Below the pieces are notes generated by a model. That model had not been told where the DNA came from and made no database searches. It saw nothing but the letters and a program-made list of their open reading frames with translations. Below, piece after piece: positions 6,751-16,357 of a stretch of DNA of 49,886 nucleotides. This DNA is from Sphingobacteriales bacterium (GTDB lineage: Bacteria; Bacteroidota; Bacteroidia; Chitinophagales; Chitinophagaceae): assembly GCA_026391525.1 (NCBI GenBank), contig JAPLEF010000137.1, positions 1 through 49,886 on the forward strand, given 5' to 3'. Each line of letters starts with the position of its first letter. Within the stretch, counting starts at the first letter, position 1. A program made the translations under genes and the position numbers.

Positions 6751-8346
6751 CTAATATCGCATGGATTTATAAGCATTGATCAATCCGTTTGTTGAAGCAT
6801 CATGACTGCTAACCGGTGATTCGTCGTGAAGTTCAGGTAATATCTTATTCGCCAATACCTTTCCCAATTCAACTCCCCATTGATCGTAACTATAGATGTT
6901 CCAGATTACGCCCTGTACAAATATCTTATGTTCATAAAGTGCAATAAGTTGGCCAAGAGTATATGGTGTAATTTTTTTAACCAGAAATGAATTGGTAGGC
7001 CGGTTTCCTTCAAAAACACGGTAACCATTTTCATGATCAGCACCATTCATCAATGCCTCGGTTTGTGCAAAGAAATTACTAATCAGTTTTTGGTGATGAT
7101 CTCCTAAAGGATGATGCGATTGGGCGGCAACAATGAAATCGCAGGGAATGATCTGTGTACCCTGATGGATGAGCTGATAAAAAGCATGCTGACCGTTTGT
7201 ACCCGGTTCGCCCCAGATTACCGGACCGGTGTGATAAGTAACCCTATGACCATTGCGATCAACATATTTCCCATTACTTTCCATATTGCCCTGTTGAAAA
7301 TAGGCAGCAAAACGATGCAGGTATTGGTCGTATGGTAGTATGGCTTCAGTAGGAGCACCATAAAAATTCCGATGCCAGATGCCGATCAAGGCCATAAGAA
7401 CGGGGATGTTTTTTTCAAAAACGGTTTCTCTAAAATGCGAATCTACTGCTGATGCACCTTTCAATAATTCCTCAAAATTTCCGTAACCAATGCTCAGGGC
7501 GATGGAAAGTCCGATAGCACTCCACAAACTGTATCGTCCACCTACCCAATCCCAAAAGGTAAACATATTGGCAGGGTCTATTCCAAAACGTATTACCTCG
7601 GGTTCATTGGTACTGAGCGCTACAAAATGCAGTGCAATATCAGTTTCAGCTGCTCCTGAATTCAGGAACCAGTTTCTTGCCGAATGGGCATTGGTCATAG
7701 TTTCCTGAGTGGTGAAGGTTTTACTGGCAATCAGGAAAAGGGTTTCTTCGGCATTTACTTTTTTAAGCGTTTCAGTAAGATGAGTGGCATCTACATTGCT
7801 CACAAAAAAAGTTTTCAAGCCGCTAACTGCGTAAGGTTTTAAAGCTTCGGTAACCATAACCGGGCCAAGATCGCTTCCACCGATACCGATATTTACTATA
7901 TAACGTATAGGCTTACCTGTAAATCCTTTCCATTGTTGCTGATGTACCTTTTCACAAAATGATTTCATCTGCTGTTGTACCTTTCTGATGCCGGGTATGA
8001 TATCCACACCGTCGACAAATAAGGGATGGTTGCCGGTTTGCCTCAGTGCAGTATGAAGCACAGCCCTGCTTTCGGTTTCATTAATTTTCTCGCCGTTGAA
8101 TTGTGCTTCAATAGCTGCAGCTAAACCACATACCCGGGCCAACTCCATCAGTTCTGCTAATGTTGCTGTTGAGATATTGTTTTTAGAATAATCAAAAAGC
8201 AGGTCGCCCAATGCTAAACTGAAACGGCTAAAACGTTCCGGATCGGCATCAAACAAACGTTTTATTGATAAATCTTTTTCGGCTTCGTAAATCTTTTCAA
8301 GCGTTTTCCAGGGCAGGGTAGAAGCAGGGTTGATCTTTGGGAACAT
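6751..8346 (-). CDS. pgi: Glucose-6-phosphate isomerase
   Basis: This 531-aa protein interconverts glucose-6-phosphate and fructose-6-phosphate in glycolysis and gluconeogenesis. Visible family signatures are '[11 protein letters not shown]', 'Ser-Lys-Thr-Phe-Thr-Thr-Gln-Glu-Thr', '[13 protein letters not shown]' and the catalytic region 'Gly-Glu-Pro-Gly-Thr-Asn-Gly-Gln-His'. Length and start (Met-Phe-Pro-Lys-Ile-Asn) agree with the proteobacterial-type long PGI. It follows the threonine aldolase gene by 39 bp in the same direction and may share its transcript. Confidence 0.97.
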   Translation of the reverse strand: MFPKINPASTLPWKTLEKIYEAEKDLSIKRLFDADPERFSRFSLALGDLLFDYSKNNISTATLAELMELARVCGLAAAIEAQFNGEKINETESRAVLHTALRQTGNHPLFVDGVDIIPGIRKVQQQMKSFCEKVHQQQWKGFTGKPIRYIVNIGIGGSDLGPVMVTEALKPYAVSGLKTFFVSNVDATHLTETLKKVNAEETLFLIASKTFTTQETMTNAHSARNWFLNSGAAETDIALHFVALSTNEPEVIRFGIDPANMFTFWDWVGGRYSLWSAIGLSIALSIGYGNFEELLKGASAVDSHFRETVFEKNIPVLMALIGIWHRNFYGAPTEAILPYDQYLHRFAAYFQQGNMESNGKYVDRNGHRVTYHTGPVIWGEPGTNGQHAFYQLIHQGTQIIPCDFIVAAQSHHPLGDHHQKLISNFFAQTEALMNGADHENGYRVFEGNRPTNSFLVKKITPYTLGQLIALYEHKIFVQGVIWNIYSYDQWGVELGKVLANKILPELHDESPVSSHDASTNGLINAYKSMRY

Positions 8347-8385
8347 AAGTGAAATAAATTTTAAGGGGAATGATTACGTATAAAG

Positions 8386-9402
8386 TTACATATGATCGAT
8401 CACCTGAACCAGATTGTGGATCATTTCAGGGCTTACATCCAGATGAGTAACCATCCGAACCTGGTGTGGAGAAATTGGAATCACCCAGATATCTCTTTGA
8501 TTTAAATAATCAGCAAAGGATGCTGCAGAATACCTTCCCTGAACTTCAAAGATGAGGATATTGGTTTCCACGGGTAAAATATGGCCAATAAATTCTTTTT
8601 TAATCAGGGCCTCTGCCAGAAGACGAGCATGCTGATGGTCTGTTTTCAACTGCTTGAAATTATTTTCAATGGCATAAATTCCCGCAGCCGCCAGAAATCC
8701 GGCCTGACGCATACCGCCTCCAAGCACTTTTCTTATTCTTCTTGCCTGCTTGATATAGGCCTCGTTTCCAACCAACACGCTACCCACCGGAGCACCTAAA
8801 CCTTTACTAAGGCAAACAGAAATACTATCGAATAATGCACCGTATTGTTCAGCGGTTTCATTTTTGGCAATGAGTGCATTCCAAATTCTGGCGCCATCCA
8901 GATGAAACTTCAAGTGATTTTCTAAGCAAATGGCTTTAATTCTTTCTAATTCAGCAAATTCATAACAGCTTCCTCCTCCACGATTAGAAGTATTTTCTAC
9001 ACAAACCAACGAAGTAATGGGGCGATAGATATCATCAGGGTTAATAGCTGCCTCAACCTGTTCGGCAGTAATTCTTCCACGATCACCCGGTAACGGCCGA
9101 ACCTGGCAATGGCTGTTAAAAGCAATACCACCTCCTTCATAAATATAAATATGGCTGTATTGTTCGCAAATCACTTCATTACCGGGTTTGGTATGTACAT
9201 TGATGGCGATTTGATTGGCCATGGTGCCACTCGGACAAAACAATGCAGCATCACGGCCAAAAATGTCAGCCACATAGGCTTCAAGTTGATTTACCGAAGG
9301 ATCCTCTCCAAAAACATCATCTCCAACAGCAGCATGGAACATGGCTTCTTTCATTCCTGTTCCTGGTTTTGTAAATGTATCAGAACGCAAATCGGTAATC
9401 AT
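8386..9402 (-). CDS. ltaE: Low-specificity L-threonine aldolase (PLP enzyme)
   Basis: This 338-aa fold-type I PLP enzyme is predicted to cleave L-threonine or allo-threonine to glycine and acetaldehyde. It begins with the family-typical 'Asp-Leu-Arg-Ser-Asp-Thr-Phe-Thr-Lys-Pro' and has 'Val-Gly-Asp-Asp-Val-Phe-Gly-Glu-Asp-Pro', 'Cys-Pro-Ser-Gly-Thr-Met-Ala-Asn-Gln' for PLP phosphate contacts, 'Leu-Asp-Gly-Ala-Arg' with the PLP-binding Asp, and the Schiff-base lysine in 'Leu-Ser-Lys-Gly-Leu-Gly-Ala-Pro-Val-Gly-Ser'. It lies just upstream of pgi in the same direction. The exact stereochemical preference cannot be read from the sequence. Confidence 0.92.
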   Translation of the reverse strand: MITDLRSDTFTKPGTGMKEAMFHAAVGDDVFGEDPSVNQLEAYVADIFGRDAALFCPSGTMANQIAINVHTKPGNEVICEQYSHIYIYEGGGIAFNSHCQVRPLPGDRGRITAEQVEAAINPDDIYRPITSLVCVENTSNRGGGSCYEFAELERIKAICLENHLKFHLDGARIWNALIAKNETAEQYGALFDSISVCLSKGLGAPVGSVLVGNEAYIKQARRIRKVLGGGMRQAGFLAAAGIYAIENNFKQLKTDHQHARLLAEALIKKEFIGHILPVETNILIFEVQGRYSAASFADYLNQRDIWVIPISPHQVRMVTHLDVSPEMIHNLVQVIDHM

Positions 9403-9669
9403 AATAAGGTTTGTTGAAGATTAGTGAGCAGGCATTCAACGAAAAAAAACAAAACGCCATTTTGCACCAATAAAAGTTAAAAATATTGTCTTTTTGGTTG
9501 ATTTTCATACTTTTTTGGTTAATCGCTATGAATTTCAAAAATTGAAACTTAACTTTGTAATCGGCTTGTTTATAAGGTAAAGCCTGATTTTTTATACCCT
9601 TTGCAACTTTTCCCCAACAAAAACTGTCATTTGGCTGTAATCACATTGACTATACTATAATTCATACAC

Positions 9670-10527
9670 ATGAGGCAATTAAAAATCGCTACCCAAATTA
9701 CCAACCGCGACTCACAGGCGGTTGAGAAGTACTTACAGGAAATTTCAAAAATTTCTATGATTACGCCGGAAGAAGAAACCATTCTGGCTCAGAAAATAAA
9801 AATGGGCGACCAACGAGCGCTCGATAAACTGGTACAGGCTAATTTACGTTTCGTGGTATCTGTAGCCAAACAATATCAACATCAAGGTCTTTCATTAAGC
9901 GATTTGATCAATGAAGGTAACCTGGGTTTGATTAAAGCCGCTCAGCGTTTTGATGAAACCAAAGGATTTAAATTCATTTCTTATGCGGTTTGGTGGATCC
10001 GGCAGTCAATCCTACAGGCCTTGGCTGAACAGGGAAGGCTTGTTCGTTTACCACAAAACAAAATCGGCACTTACAACAAGGCCAATAAAGCGTATATGGC
10101 ATTTGAACAGGAGCACGAGCGTGAGCCTTCAACAGAAGAGCTTGCCGAATTGCTCGAAATGAGTGAAACCGAAATCAATAATATATTCCAAAGCAATACC
10201 CGTCATACTTCATTGGATGCTCCGGTTCACGAAGCAGAAGATGTTGCTATGGGCGATTTGCTCAAAGGTGGCGATGAAACGGATGAAGATGTGATGCACG
10301 ATTCATTAAAAAATGAAATCCGCCGTGTGCTTAAATCGCTCAGTCCCCGTGAAGCCGAAATCGTAAATGCCTATTTCGGGCTTGACGGTGAAAATGGCGT
10401 TACCATCGAACAGATAGGTCAGAAATACGATCTTACCAAAGAACGCATCCGCCAGATCAAAGAAAGAGCTATCAAACGTTTACAAAAAGCCCGTTACAGC
10501 GGTGCTTTAAAAGCATATTTAGGATAA
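9670..10527 (+). CDS. rpoD: Primary RNA polymerase sigma factor (short Bacteroidota RpoD)
   Basis: This 285-aa sigma-70 lacks the long region 1.1, as is normal for the housekeeping sigma of Bacteroidota. Region 1.2 ('Val-Glu-Lys-Tyr-Leu-Gln-Glu-Ile-Ser'), region 2 ('Leu-Ile-Asn-Glu-Gly-Asn-Leu-Gly-Leu-Ile-Lys-Ala' and 'Phe-Ile-Ser-Tyr-Ala-Val-Trp-Trp-Ile-Arg-Gln'), region 3 and region 4 ('Leu-Ser-Pro-Arg-Glu-Ala', then 'Thr-Lys-Glu-Arg-Ile-Arg-Gln-Ile') are all intact. It should recognise the TAnnTTTG promoters seen across the window. A TAACTTTG element at 9550-9557 lies in its 267-bp upstream region, without a good -33 partner. A clear terminator follows at 10545-10571, so the gene is monocistronic. 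Confidence 0.95.
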   Translation: MRQLKIATQITNRDSQAVEKYLQEISKISMITPEEETILAQKIKMGDQRALDKLVQANLRFVVSVAKQYQHQGLSLSDLINEGNLGLIKAAQRFDETKGFKFISYAVWWIRQSILQALAEQGRLVRLPQNKIGTYNKANKAYMAFEQEHEREPSTEELAELLEMSETEINNIFQSNTRHTSLDAPVHEAEDVAMGDLLKGGDETDEDVMHDSLKNEIRRVLKSLSPREAEIVNAYFGLDGENGVTIEQIGQKYDLTKERIRQIKERAIKRLQKARYSGALKAYLG

Positions 10528-10544
10528 ACGCATTTTCAAAATAT

Positions 10545-10571
10545 AAAAGCCCTTCATTGGGCTTTTTTTTT
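10545..10571 (+). terminator. Rho-independent terminator of rpoD
   Basis: AAAAGCCC, a 6-nt loop TTCATT, then GGGCTTTT running into nine T. It lies 17 nt after the rpoD stop codon. Confidence 0.9.
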
Positions 10572-10655
10572 GCCTAAGATTTCAATCCCTTAAAGAATGG
10601 TGAATTCATTCCCGCTTTCATTTTTCCTGATACGTATATTGCTTACCTTTACCAT

Positions 10656-11531
10656 ATGAACAGATTGTTAGGATTATTGCTGATTTTATGGCTCAGCGCT
10701 TGTGAAAAGAATATCGAATTTGATCTTGAAGATGCACCTCCGGTGTTGGTTGTTGATGCTCAAATAGAGAATGATAAAGCACCTGTGGTTGTGCTCACCA
10801 AAAGCCTTTCTTATTTCAGTGAAATAAGTCCGGAAATTCTTGCCGCTTCTTTTGTAAGGAACGCAACAGTTACCATTTCGAATGGCAGTTTAACCCATCA
10901 GTTAAAAGAATACGCCATTCCTCTGATTCCCGGATATACAGCCTATTACTACAGCATCGATTCATCAAACCTGTCTACTGCATTCAATGGCGCTTTTAAT
11001 ACTACCTATGTGCTATCGATTACATCAGAAGGGAAAAGTTATACCGCCACTACCAAGATACCATTGCTTACTTCGGTTCCGGATTCATTCTTTTTCAAAA
11101 TAGCGCCACAGAACCCTGATACCAATAAAAGAGTGATGCTGATTCGTGCTTCTGATCCTCCGGGATTAGGTAATTATGCCCGTTACTTTACCAAACGCAA
11201 TCAAGGCGCCTTGCTGCCTGGAGAAAACTCGGTATTCAGTGATGAAGTGATAGATGGTACTTCTTATGAAGCACAATTGCCACAGGGAATCGACCGCAAT
11301 AATCCACCAACTGAAGATGAGCAGTTTTATCTGAAAGGGGATACGGTTACACTGAAATTCTGTAACATCGACCGTAATACCTACCTGTTCTGGAATACCT
11401 GGGAATTTGCTTATCAAAGTATTGGTAATCCTTTTGCTCAACCCAATAAAGTGCTTGGTAATATTTCAAATGGGGCACTGGGTTCTTTTTGCGGTTATGC
11501 TGCATCGATAAGAACCAGGATAGTAGAATAG
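10656..11531 (+). CDS. DUF4249 family lipoprotein
   Basis: This 291-aa lipoprotein has a signal peptide ending in the lipobox Leu-Ser-Ala-Cys (Cys16) followed by Glu-Lys-Asn-Ile. The mature protein opens with 'Pro-Val-Leu-Val-Val-Asp-Ala-Gln-Ile', a beta-strand start typical of DUF4249. It continues as a beta-rich domain with 'Tyr-Val-Leu-Ser-Ile-Thr-Ser-Glu-Gly-Lys-Ser-Tyr-Thr-Ala' and 'Phe-Trp-Asn-Thr-Trp-Glu'. DUF4249 genes usually sit beside a TonB-dependent receptor and are thought to be accessory surface lipoproteins. No receptor is adjacent here, as trxB follows after 34 bp. The near-consensus TACCTTTA just before the ATG may be its promoter. Confidence 0.85.
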   Translation: MNRLLGLLLILWLSACEKNIEFDLEDAPPVLVVDAQIENDKAPVVVLTKSLSYFSEISPEILAASFVRNATVTISNGSLTHQLKEYAIPLIPGYTAYYYSIDSSNLSTAFNGAFNTTYVLSITSEGKSYTATTKIPLLTSVPDSFFFKIAPQNPDTNKRVMLIRASDPPGLGNYARYFTKRNQGALLPGENSVFSDEVIDGTSYEAQLPQGIDRNNPPTEDEQFYLKGDTVTLKFCNIDRNTYLFWNTWEFAYQSIGNPFAQPNKVLGNISNGALGSFCGYAASIRTRIVE

Positions 11532-11565
11532 CAAATCTGAATCAATTAAAAATCTCATTACATTC

Positions 11566-12513
11566 ATGGAAAAAAATATAGTGGAACATGTGAATTGTTT
11601 GATCATCGGGTCGGGGCCGGCAGGATATACTGCGGGTATATATGCATCAAGAGCAGGGCTTAATCCGGTATTGTACCAGGGAATTCAGCCTGGCGGCCAA
11701 CTGACCATTACAACAGAGGTTGAAAATTATCCGGGTTATCCCGATGGCATACAAGGGCCGGAGATGATGACCCATTTTGAAAAACAGGCGGCAAGAATGG
11801 GAACAGATATCCGTTTCGGGTTAGCAACTGCAGTGGATTTTACAACCCATCCGTTGAAAGTTCAGATAGATGAAGAGAAATGGATCAGTGCCAATACGGT
11901 GATCATCAGCACTGGTGCTTCAGCTAAATGGCTCGGCACTCCTGGAGAAGAAAGGCTCAACGGATTCGGGGTAAGTGCCTGCGCGGTTTGCGATGGTTTC
12001 TTTTTTAAAGGAAAGGAAGTTGCGATTGTTGGAGCAGGAGATACTGCTGCAGAAGAGGCATTGTATCTTTCTAAACTATGTACTACCGTTCATATGTTTG
12101 TGAGGAAGAACGAAATGCGCGCCAGTGTTGTGATGCAGGAACGAGTGCTGAAACAACCGAACATCAAAATTTACTGGAATACCGAAGCGGAAGAGATTTT
12201 AGGAGATAAGAAAGTGGAAGCGGTTAGGATTGTCAATAATATTTCAGGAGAACAGGATACTATTCCGGTAAGCGCCTTCTTTGTAGCCATTGGGCATGAA
12301 CCCAACAGTGGCATTTTCAAAGGGTGGTTAGATATGGATGATACAGGTTATATCAAAACCGTTCCTGGCACTTCAAAAACCAATGTTGAAGGTGTTTTTG
12401 CTTCGGGCGATGTACAGGACAAGATTTACCGTCAAGCCGTAACGGCAGCTGGCAGTGGTTGTATGGCTGCATTGGATGCCGAGCGTTTTTTGGGCCATAA
12501 AGGATTGCATTAA
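11566..12513 (+). CDS. trxB: Thioredoxin-disulfide reductase
   Basis: This 315-aa FAD/NADPH flavoenzyme reduces thioredoxin in the cytosol. The N-terminal FAD motif is 'Ile-Gly-Ser-Gly-Pro-Ala-Gly-Tyr-Thr-Ala-Gly'. The redox-active pair is Cys139-Ala-Val-Cys142-Asp-Gly, the NADPH motif 'Val-Gly-Ala-Gly-Asp-Thr-Ala-Ala-Glu-Glu' follows, and the C-terminal FAD motif 'Ala-Ser-Gly-Asp-Val-Gln-Asp' precedes 'Tyr-Arg-Gln-Ala-Val-Thr-Ala-Ala-Gly'. Length and domain order are standard for low-molecular-weight bacterial TrxR. It stands between the DUF4249 gene and folB in the same direction with short gaps and may be cotranscribed with them. Confidence 0.96.
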   Translation: MEKNIVEHVNCLIIGSGPAGYTAGIYASRAGLNPVLYQGIQPGGQLTITTEVENYPGYPDGIQGPEMMTHFEKQAARMGTDIRFGLATAVDFTTHPLKVQIDEEKWISANTVIISTGASAKWLGTPGEERLNGFGVSACAVCDGFFFKGKEVAIVGAGDTAAEEALYLSKLCTTVHMFVRKNEMRASVVMQERVLKQPNIKIYWNTEAEEILGDKKVEAVRIVNNISGEQDTIPVSAFFVAIGHEPNSGIFKGWLDMDDTGYIKTVPGTSKTNVEGVFASGDVQDKIYRQAVTAAGSGCMAALDAERFLGHKGLH

Positions 12514-12552
12514 AAAAGAAAGTTCATTATCTGATTAACTAAACCGAATCCC

Positions 12553-12909
12553 TTGTACAAGATACATCTCCATGGCCTCATATTCCATGCCCATCATGGT
12601 TTATATGCAGAAGAAACGGTTACGGGTAATCGATTCGAAGTGTCGGTTGATATCGGTTTTTCTGAAAAAATGTCCATTCAAAGTTTAGATGATAGTATCG
12701 ATTATGTAAAAGTTTACGATTGTATTTCGGAGCATATGAAAAAACCGGAAGCTTTATTAGAAGTTCTTGCATCAAATCTTGCTTCAGCCATTCATACACT
12801 CTACCCAAGGATAGCTTATATTAGCATACATATTTTTAAAACAGCCGCACCCATTAAAGGTTTTAGCGGAAAAGTAGGCGTTAGTTTTGATAAGGAATAT
12901 GCATCATGA
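12553..12909 (+). CDS. folB: Dihydroneopterin aldolase
   Basis: This 118-aa enzyme is predicted to convert dihydroneopterin to 6-hydroxymethyl-dihydropterin and glycolaldehyde in folate synthesis. The 'Phe-His-Ala-His-His-Gly-Leu-Tyr-Ala-Glu-Glu' start with the catalytic-site Glu, 'Phe-Glu-Val-Ser-Val-Asp-Ile', 'Asp-Asp-Ser-Ile-Asp-Tyr' and the closing 'Lys-Thr-Ala-Ala-Pro-Ile-Lys-Gly' are FolB hallmarks. The start is TTG at 12553, because an in-frame TAA at 12535 excludes an upstream start and no ATG lies near. Its stop overlaps the next gene's ATG by 4 bp (ATGA), indicating translational coupling with the TPR gene. Confidence 0.93.
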   Translation: MYKIHLHGLIFHAHHGLYAEETVTGNRFEVSVDIGFSEKMSIQSLDDSIDYVKVYDCISEHMKKPEALLEVLASNLASAIHTLYPRIAYISIHIFKTAAPIKGFSGKVGVSFDKEYAS

Positions 12910-13727
12910 CTCTTTACATTCACCATCTCATATCAAAAAAAAGATCCTGCAATATTCCATGCAGGAACGTTTTTTTTATTACAATTTCTTTGGTGGTATT
13001 GTTTCTTTCCTTTTCCAATTTTAGCCAAGGCCAGGATTTTTCTGTAATGCTTAAAGAAGCCGAACGGCTGGAAGCCATCCCTAATGAAAAGGAAGCTTTA
13101 AAGCATTTTAAGGAAGCGCTTAAACTGCAACCACTGAACCTGCATGCCCTTACCAAATGCAGCGAACTCTGTTCAAGGATCGGTGCCAGAGAAAAAGTTC
13201 AGCAAACCCGTGACAGTTATTTTCAGGCAGCACTCATTTATGCAAAAACAGCAATTAAATATCATCCCAACAGTGATGAAGCATTGGTTGTGATGGGCAT
13301 TGCCATGGGGCGTATGGCATTGACAAAAAGCGGAAAAGAAAAAATTGCTACCGTAAAGGAAATTAAACATTTTGCGGAAATGGCCTTAAAAATCAATCCT
13401 AATAATTTTAAAGCATGGCATATCATCGGTAAATGGAATTATGAAGTGAGTAATCTTACAATCATTGAAAAGGCAGCTACAAAGGTTTTTTATGGAGGAT
13501 TACCTGATGCTTCATTAAAAAAATCAATCGAGGCTTATGAAAAAGCAAAATCATTAAGCCCATCCTTCACCCTCAATTATCTCGAACTGGCAAAAGCCTA
13601 TAAAAAGAACAATCAAAAGAAAAATGCTATCCCATTACTTCGCTATGCACTTACCATTCCAAACCGCACTGAAGACGATGAACGCATTAAGAAAGAAGCG
13701 GCTCAATTACTGAAAGATTGGGAATGA
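12906..13727 (+). CDS. TPR protein resembling regulator of microtubule dynamics (RMDN) family
   Basis: This 273-aa protein has an N-terminal membrane or signal segment (about residues 22-42, ending Gln-Gly-Gln) and then about five TPR-like helical pairs. The stretch 'Lys-Ala-Trp-His-Ile-Ile-Gly-Lys-Trp-Asn-Tyr-Glu-Val-Ser-Asn-Leu' followed by a 'Pro-Asp-Ala-Ser-Leu-Lys-Lys-Ser-Ile-Glu-Ala-Tyr-Glu-Lys-Ala' helix is strikingly like the C-terminal TPR region of eukaryotic RMDN/FAM82 proteins (Ala-Trp-His-hydrophobic-hydrophobic-Gly-Arg-Trp-Cys-Tyr-Glu-Val). Bacterial members are uncharacterised. It overlaps folB by 4 bp, so they share a transcript. No link to folate is evident. Confidence 0.65.
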   Translation: MTLYIHHLISKKRSCNIPCRNVFFITISLVVLFLSFSNFSQGQDFSVMLKEAERLEAIPNEKEALKHFKEALKLQPLNLHALTKCSELCSRIGAREKVQQTRDSYFQAALIYAKTAIKYHPNSDEALVVMGIAMGRMALTKSGKEKIATVKEIKHFAEMALKINPNNFKAWHIIGKWNYEVSNLTIIEKAATKVFYGGLPDASLKKSIEAYEKAKSLSPSFTLNYLELAKAYKKNNQKKNAIPLLRYALTIPNRTEDDERIKKEAAQLLKDWE

Positions 13728-13769
13728 TCATCGGTTTAATAATTCAAGTTTTACTATAAAAATTACTTT

Positions 13770-15719
13770 ATGTACCGCATCCTGGTTTTTCTCCTATTGC
13801 TAAGTCCTTGTTTGCATGCACAACCTTCCGGTTCAGCAGCTATGCATTCCCGGTATGATCCGTCAGCATTGTTTAACCCTTCATTTTACAGCAATACCTG
13901 CAATGGAATCACCCGTACAGCAAACGGAGAGCCCGGTGCAGGTTACTGGCAAAACAGGGCTGATTATCGCATGAATGTGCGATTGGATGAAGCAAAAAAG
14001 GAAATCAGTGGTATAGTAACCATCAGCTATCAGAATAATAGTCCGCAGTTTCTAAATTATCTCTGGCTGCAATTAGACCAACAATTATTCAGCAAAACCT
14101 CAAGGGGGCAACAGCGTATGCCTACGAATGTACGAAGCCGTTATGGTGATGCCAGGAGTAATTTTGATGGCGGGTTCCGGATTAAATCTGTAGTTATTGG
14201 CAACCAATCTGCTGCCAATTATAGGATTTATGATACCCGGATGCAAATCAAACTGGATAATCCTATAAAGCCACAAGGTGATCGGCTTCAAATTTCCATT
14301 GAGTATGCCTATAACGTACCAGTTTATGCAGCAGACCGTTCAGGTATTTTTCCGGCCAAAAAAGGAGATGTTTTTTCCATTGCCCAATGGTATCCGAGGA
14401 TGTGTGTTTATGATGATATCAGAGGTTGGAATACCGATCCCTATTTGGGTGCCGGCGAATTTTACCTGGAATATGGAGATTTTGATTTTTACATCACTGC
14501 ACCGGGAAATCATATTGTTGTGGCCGGTGGAGAATTGATCAATCCGCAAGAAGTACTAACCACTGTTCAGCAGGAGAGGCTTAAGAAGGCAGCACAAAGC
14601 GAAAATACCGTTGTGATTAAAGCTGCAAATGAAATAACTCAAACAAAATCAGCAGCAACTGCAAAGGAACACACCTGGCATTTTCAACTCAAAAATGCAA
14701 GGGATGTAGCATGGGCGAGCTCCGCTTCATTCATCTGGGATGCTGTAAGCATAACCTTGCCCAGTGGTAAAAAGATTCTGGCGATGAGTGCATATCCTGA
14801 AGAAAGTGCCGGCAAAAATGGCTGGGGCAGAAGCACCGAATATGTCAGCAGCAGTATAAAATATTACAGCGGTAAATGGTTCGAGTATCCTTACCCGGTA
14901 GCGGTGAATGTGGCGGGAAATATTGGCGGGATGGAATATCCGGGTATTGTATTCTGCGGACAATCCGCCATGCAGGAAAGCTTATGGGGAGTTACCGATC
15001 ACGAATTCGGGCACACCTGGTTCCCGATGATCGTGGGAAGCAATGAACGCAGGTTTGGATGGATGGATGAGGGTTTCAATACTTTTATCAATTCCTTATC
15101 AGACGATGAATTTAATGGGGGAGAGTATAAAGCCCTACCAATTAGCGGCGAAGATCAGGCAAGTAACCTTTTCCATGCACAAACTGAACGCATATTTCAA
15201 AGTCCGGATGCTTTGAGAGAAGAAAATATCGGTACTGCATTGTATTACAAACCTGCCTACGCACTTACCCTTTTGCGCGAACAAATACTAGGTGCGGAAA
15301 GATTCGACTATGCTTTCAGAACCTATATCAGCCGCTGGGCTTATAAACATCCAACACCATGGGATTTTTTCCGCTGTATGGAAAATGCAGCAGGAGAAGA
15401 TCTTTCCTGGTTCTGGAAAGGCTGGTTTCTTGAAAATTATCAACTAGACCAGGCTATTTTTTCAGTAAATAATTCAGCTACAGAAGGTCCGGTGGTTACA
15501 TTGGTAAACGTCGGCCAAATGGCAATGCCCGTTTTCCTCAGCTATGAAACAATCACCGGTGAAAATGGAACAATCAATTTGCCCGTTGAGATCTGGAACA
15601 ATACGGCTGAATTTAGTGTACGCATTCCTGTTAAATCGGCACTGAAGAATGTAAGTATCGATCCGTTCAATGTTTTTCCGGATGTTGTTCGGTCTAACAA
15701 TACCTGGAAGGGAAATTAA
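13770..15719 (+). CDS. M1 family metallopeptidase, secreted
   Basis: This 649-aa secreted zinc aminopeptidase-like protein has a Sec signal peptide ending Leu-His-Ala-Gln. An N-terminal beta-sandwich (about 60-270) precedes the thermolysin-like domain. The zinc motif is His411-Glu-Phe-Gly-His415 with the third ligand Glu434 in 'Trp-Met-Asp-Glu-Gly-Phe-Asn' after exactly 18 residues. The substrate-anchoring Gly-x-Met-Glu-Asn of classical M1 enzymes reads Gly-Gly-Met-Glu-Tyr here, keeping the Glu. A catalytic Tyr candidate is in 'Gly-Thr-Ala-Leu-Tyr-Tyr-Lys-Pro'. It probably trims peptides in the periplasm or outside the cell. It is convergent with the TPR gene, with 17 bp between stops. Confidence 0.9.
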   Translation: MYRILVFLLLLSPCLHAQPSGSAAMHSRYDPSALFNPSFYSNTCNGITRTANGEPGAGYWQNRADYRMNVRLDEAKKEISGIVTISYQNNSPQFLNYLWLQLDQQLFSKTSRGQQRMPTNVRSRYGDARSNFDGGFRIKSVVIGNQSAANYRIYDTRMQIKLDNPIKPQGDRLQISIEYAYNVPVYAADRSGIFPAKKGDVFSIAQWYPRMCVYDDIRGWNTDPYLGAGEFYLEYGDFDFYITAPGNHIVVAGGELINPQEVLTTVQQERLKKAAQSENTVVIKAANEITQTKSAATAKEHTWHFQLKNARDVAWASSASFIWDAVSITLPSGKKILAMSAYPEESAGKNGWGRSTEYVSSSIKYYSGKWFEYPYPVAVNVAGNIGGMEYPGIVFCGQSAMQESLWGVTDHEFGHTWFPMIVGSNERRFGWMDEGFNTFINSLSDDEFNGGEYKALPISGEDQASNLFHAQTERIFQSPDALREENIGTALYYKPAYALTLLREQILGAERFDYAFRTYISRWAYKHPTPWDFFRCMENAAGEDLSWFWKGWFLENYQLDQAIFSVNNSATEGPVVTLVNVGQMAMPVFLSYETITGENGTINLPVEIWNNTAEFSVRIPVKSALKNVSIDPFNVFPDVVRSNNTWKGN

Positions 15720-15736
15720 AAAAGCTGTTTTATCCC

Positions 15737-16357
15737 TTATTTGATTTTTGATAAGCCTTCCATACAGGAGGCATCAGCGGGCCTGTTAAGTAAGGCTTTA
15801 TTGAAAAGCAGTTTGGCATCATTGAACCTGCCGGCTTGTAAACACGACCAGCCAAGCATATGGTTGCCATCATAATCAAAAGGGTAGAGGTTCACTACTT
15901 TTTCGAAATTCCGTATAGCCAGATCGTATTTTTTTCTGTTGTATTGAATCACACCGGCCCAATAATTGGCAGTGTAATGCTGAGGGTCTATTTTCAGGAT
16001 ATCTTCATATTGCTGCAACACTTTGTCCCAGCTTTCAAGTGCTGACAATGGTTTGATCAACCCCAGTTTGGCCTCTATGGAATAAGGTTTAGCTTTAACT
16101 GCTTTTTCATAATGCGATTGTGATACCGTATAATTTTTGTCCATGTAATGAAGCCATCCCAGCCGTAGCTGGATTTCATAATTAGAAGCTCCATTTTGCT
16201 TCTCCAATAAACTGGCAGATTCTGCATATTTACCGGCTGCTTCGAGGGCATAACTTTCACTGAAAGCTTTTTGCAATGCTGCATCCTGTTGTGCAAAAGC
16301 ATGATTCAATTGACCGGTAATAAAGATTACAAAAAATAATTTTTTTAAAATTTCCAT
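15737..16357 (-). CDS. Secreted TPR protein, last gene of the PqqD/ATP-grasp cluster
   Basis: This 206-aa protein has a signal peptide (Met-Glu-Ile-Leu-Lys-Lys-Leu-Phe-Phe-Val-Ile-Phe ... Ala-Phe-Ala-Gln-Gln) and four or five consecutive TPRs, e.g. 'Gly-Trp-Leu-His-Tyr-Met-Asp-Lys-Asn-Tyr-x-x-Ser-x-x-His-Tyr-Glu-Lys-Ala' and 'Tyr-Trp-Ala-Gly-Val-Ile-Gln-Tyr-Asn-Arg-Lys-Lys-Tyr-Asp-Leu-Ala'. It overlaps the upstream TPR-barrel gene by 13 bp, so translation is coupled. It is likely a periplasmic partner of the outer-membrane barrel, scaffolding protein contacts. That role is inference. Confidence 0.75.
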   Translation of the reverse strand: MEILKKLFFVIFITGQLNHAFAQQDAALQKAFSESYALEAAGKYAESASLLEKQNGASNYEIQLRLGWLHYMDKNYTVSQSHYEKAVKAKPYSIEAKLGLIKPLSALESWDKVLQQYEDILKIDPQHYTANYWAGVIQYNRKKYDLAIRNFEKVVNLYPFDYDGNHMLGWSCLQAGRFNDAKLLFNKALLNRPADASCMEGLSKIK

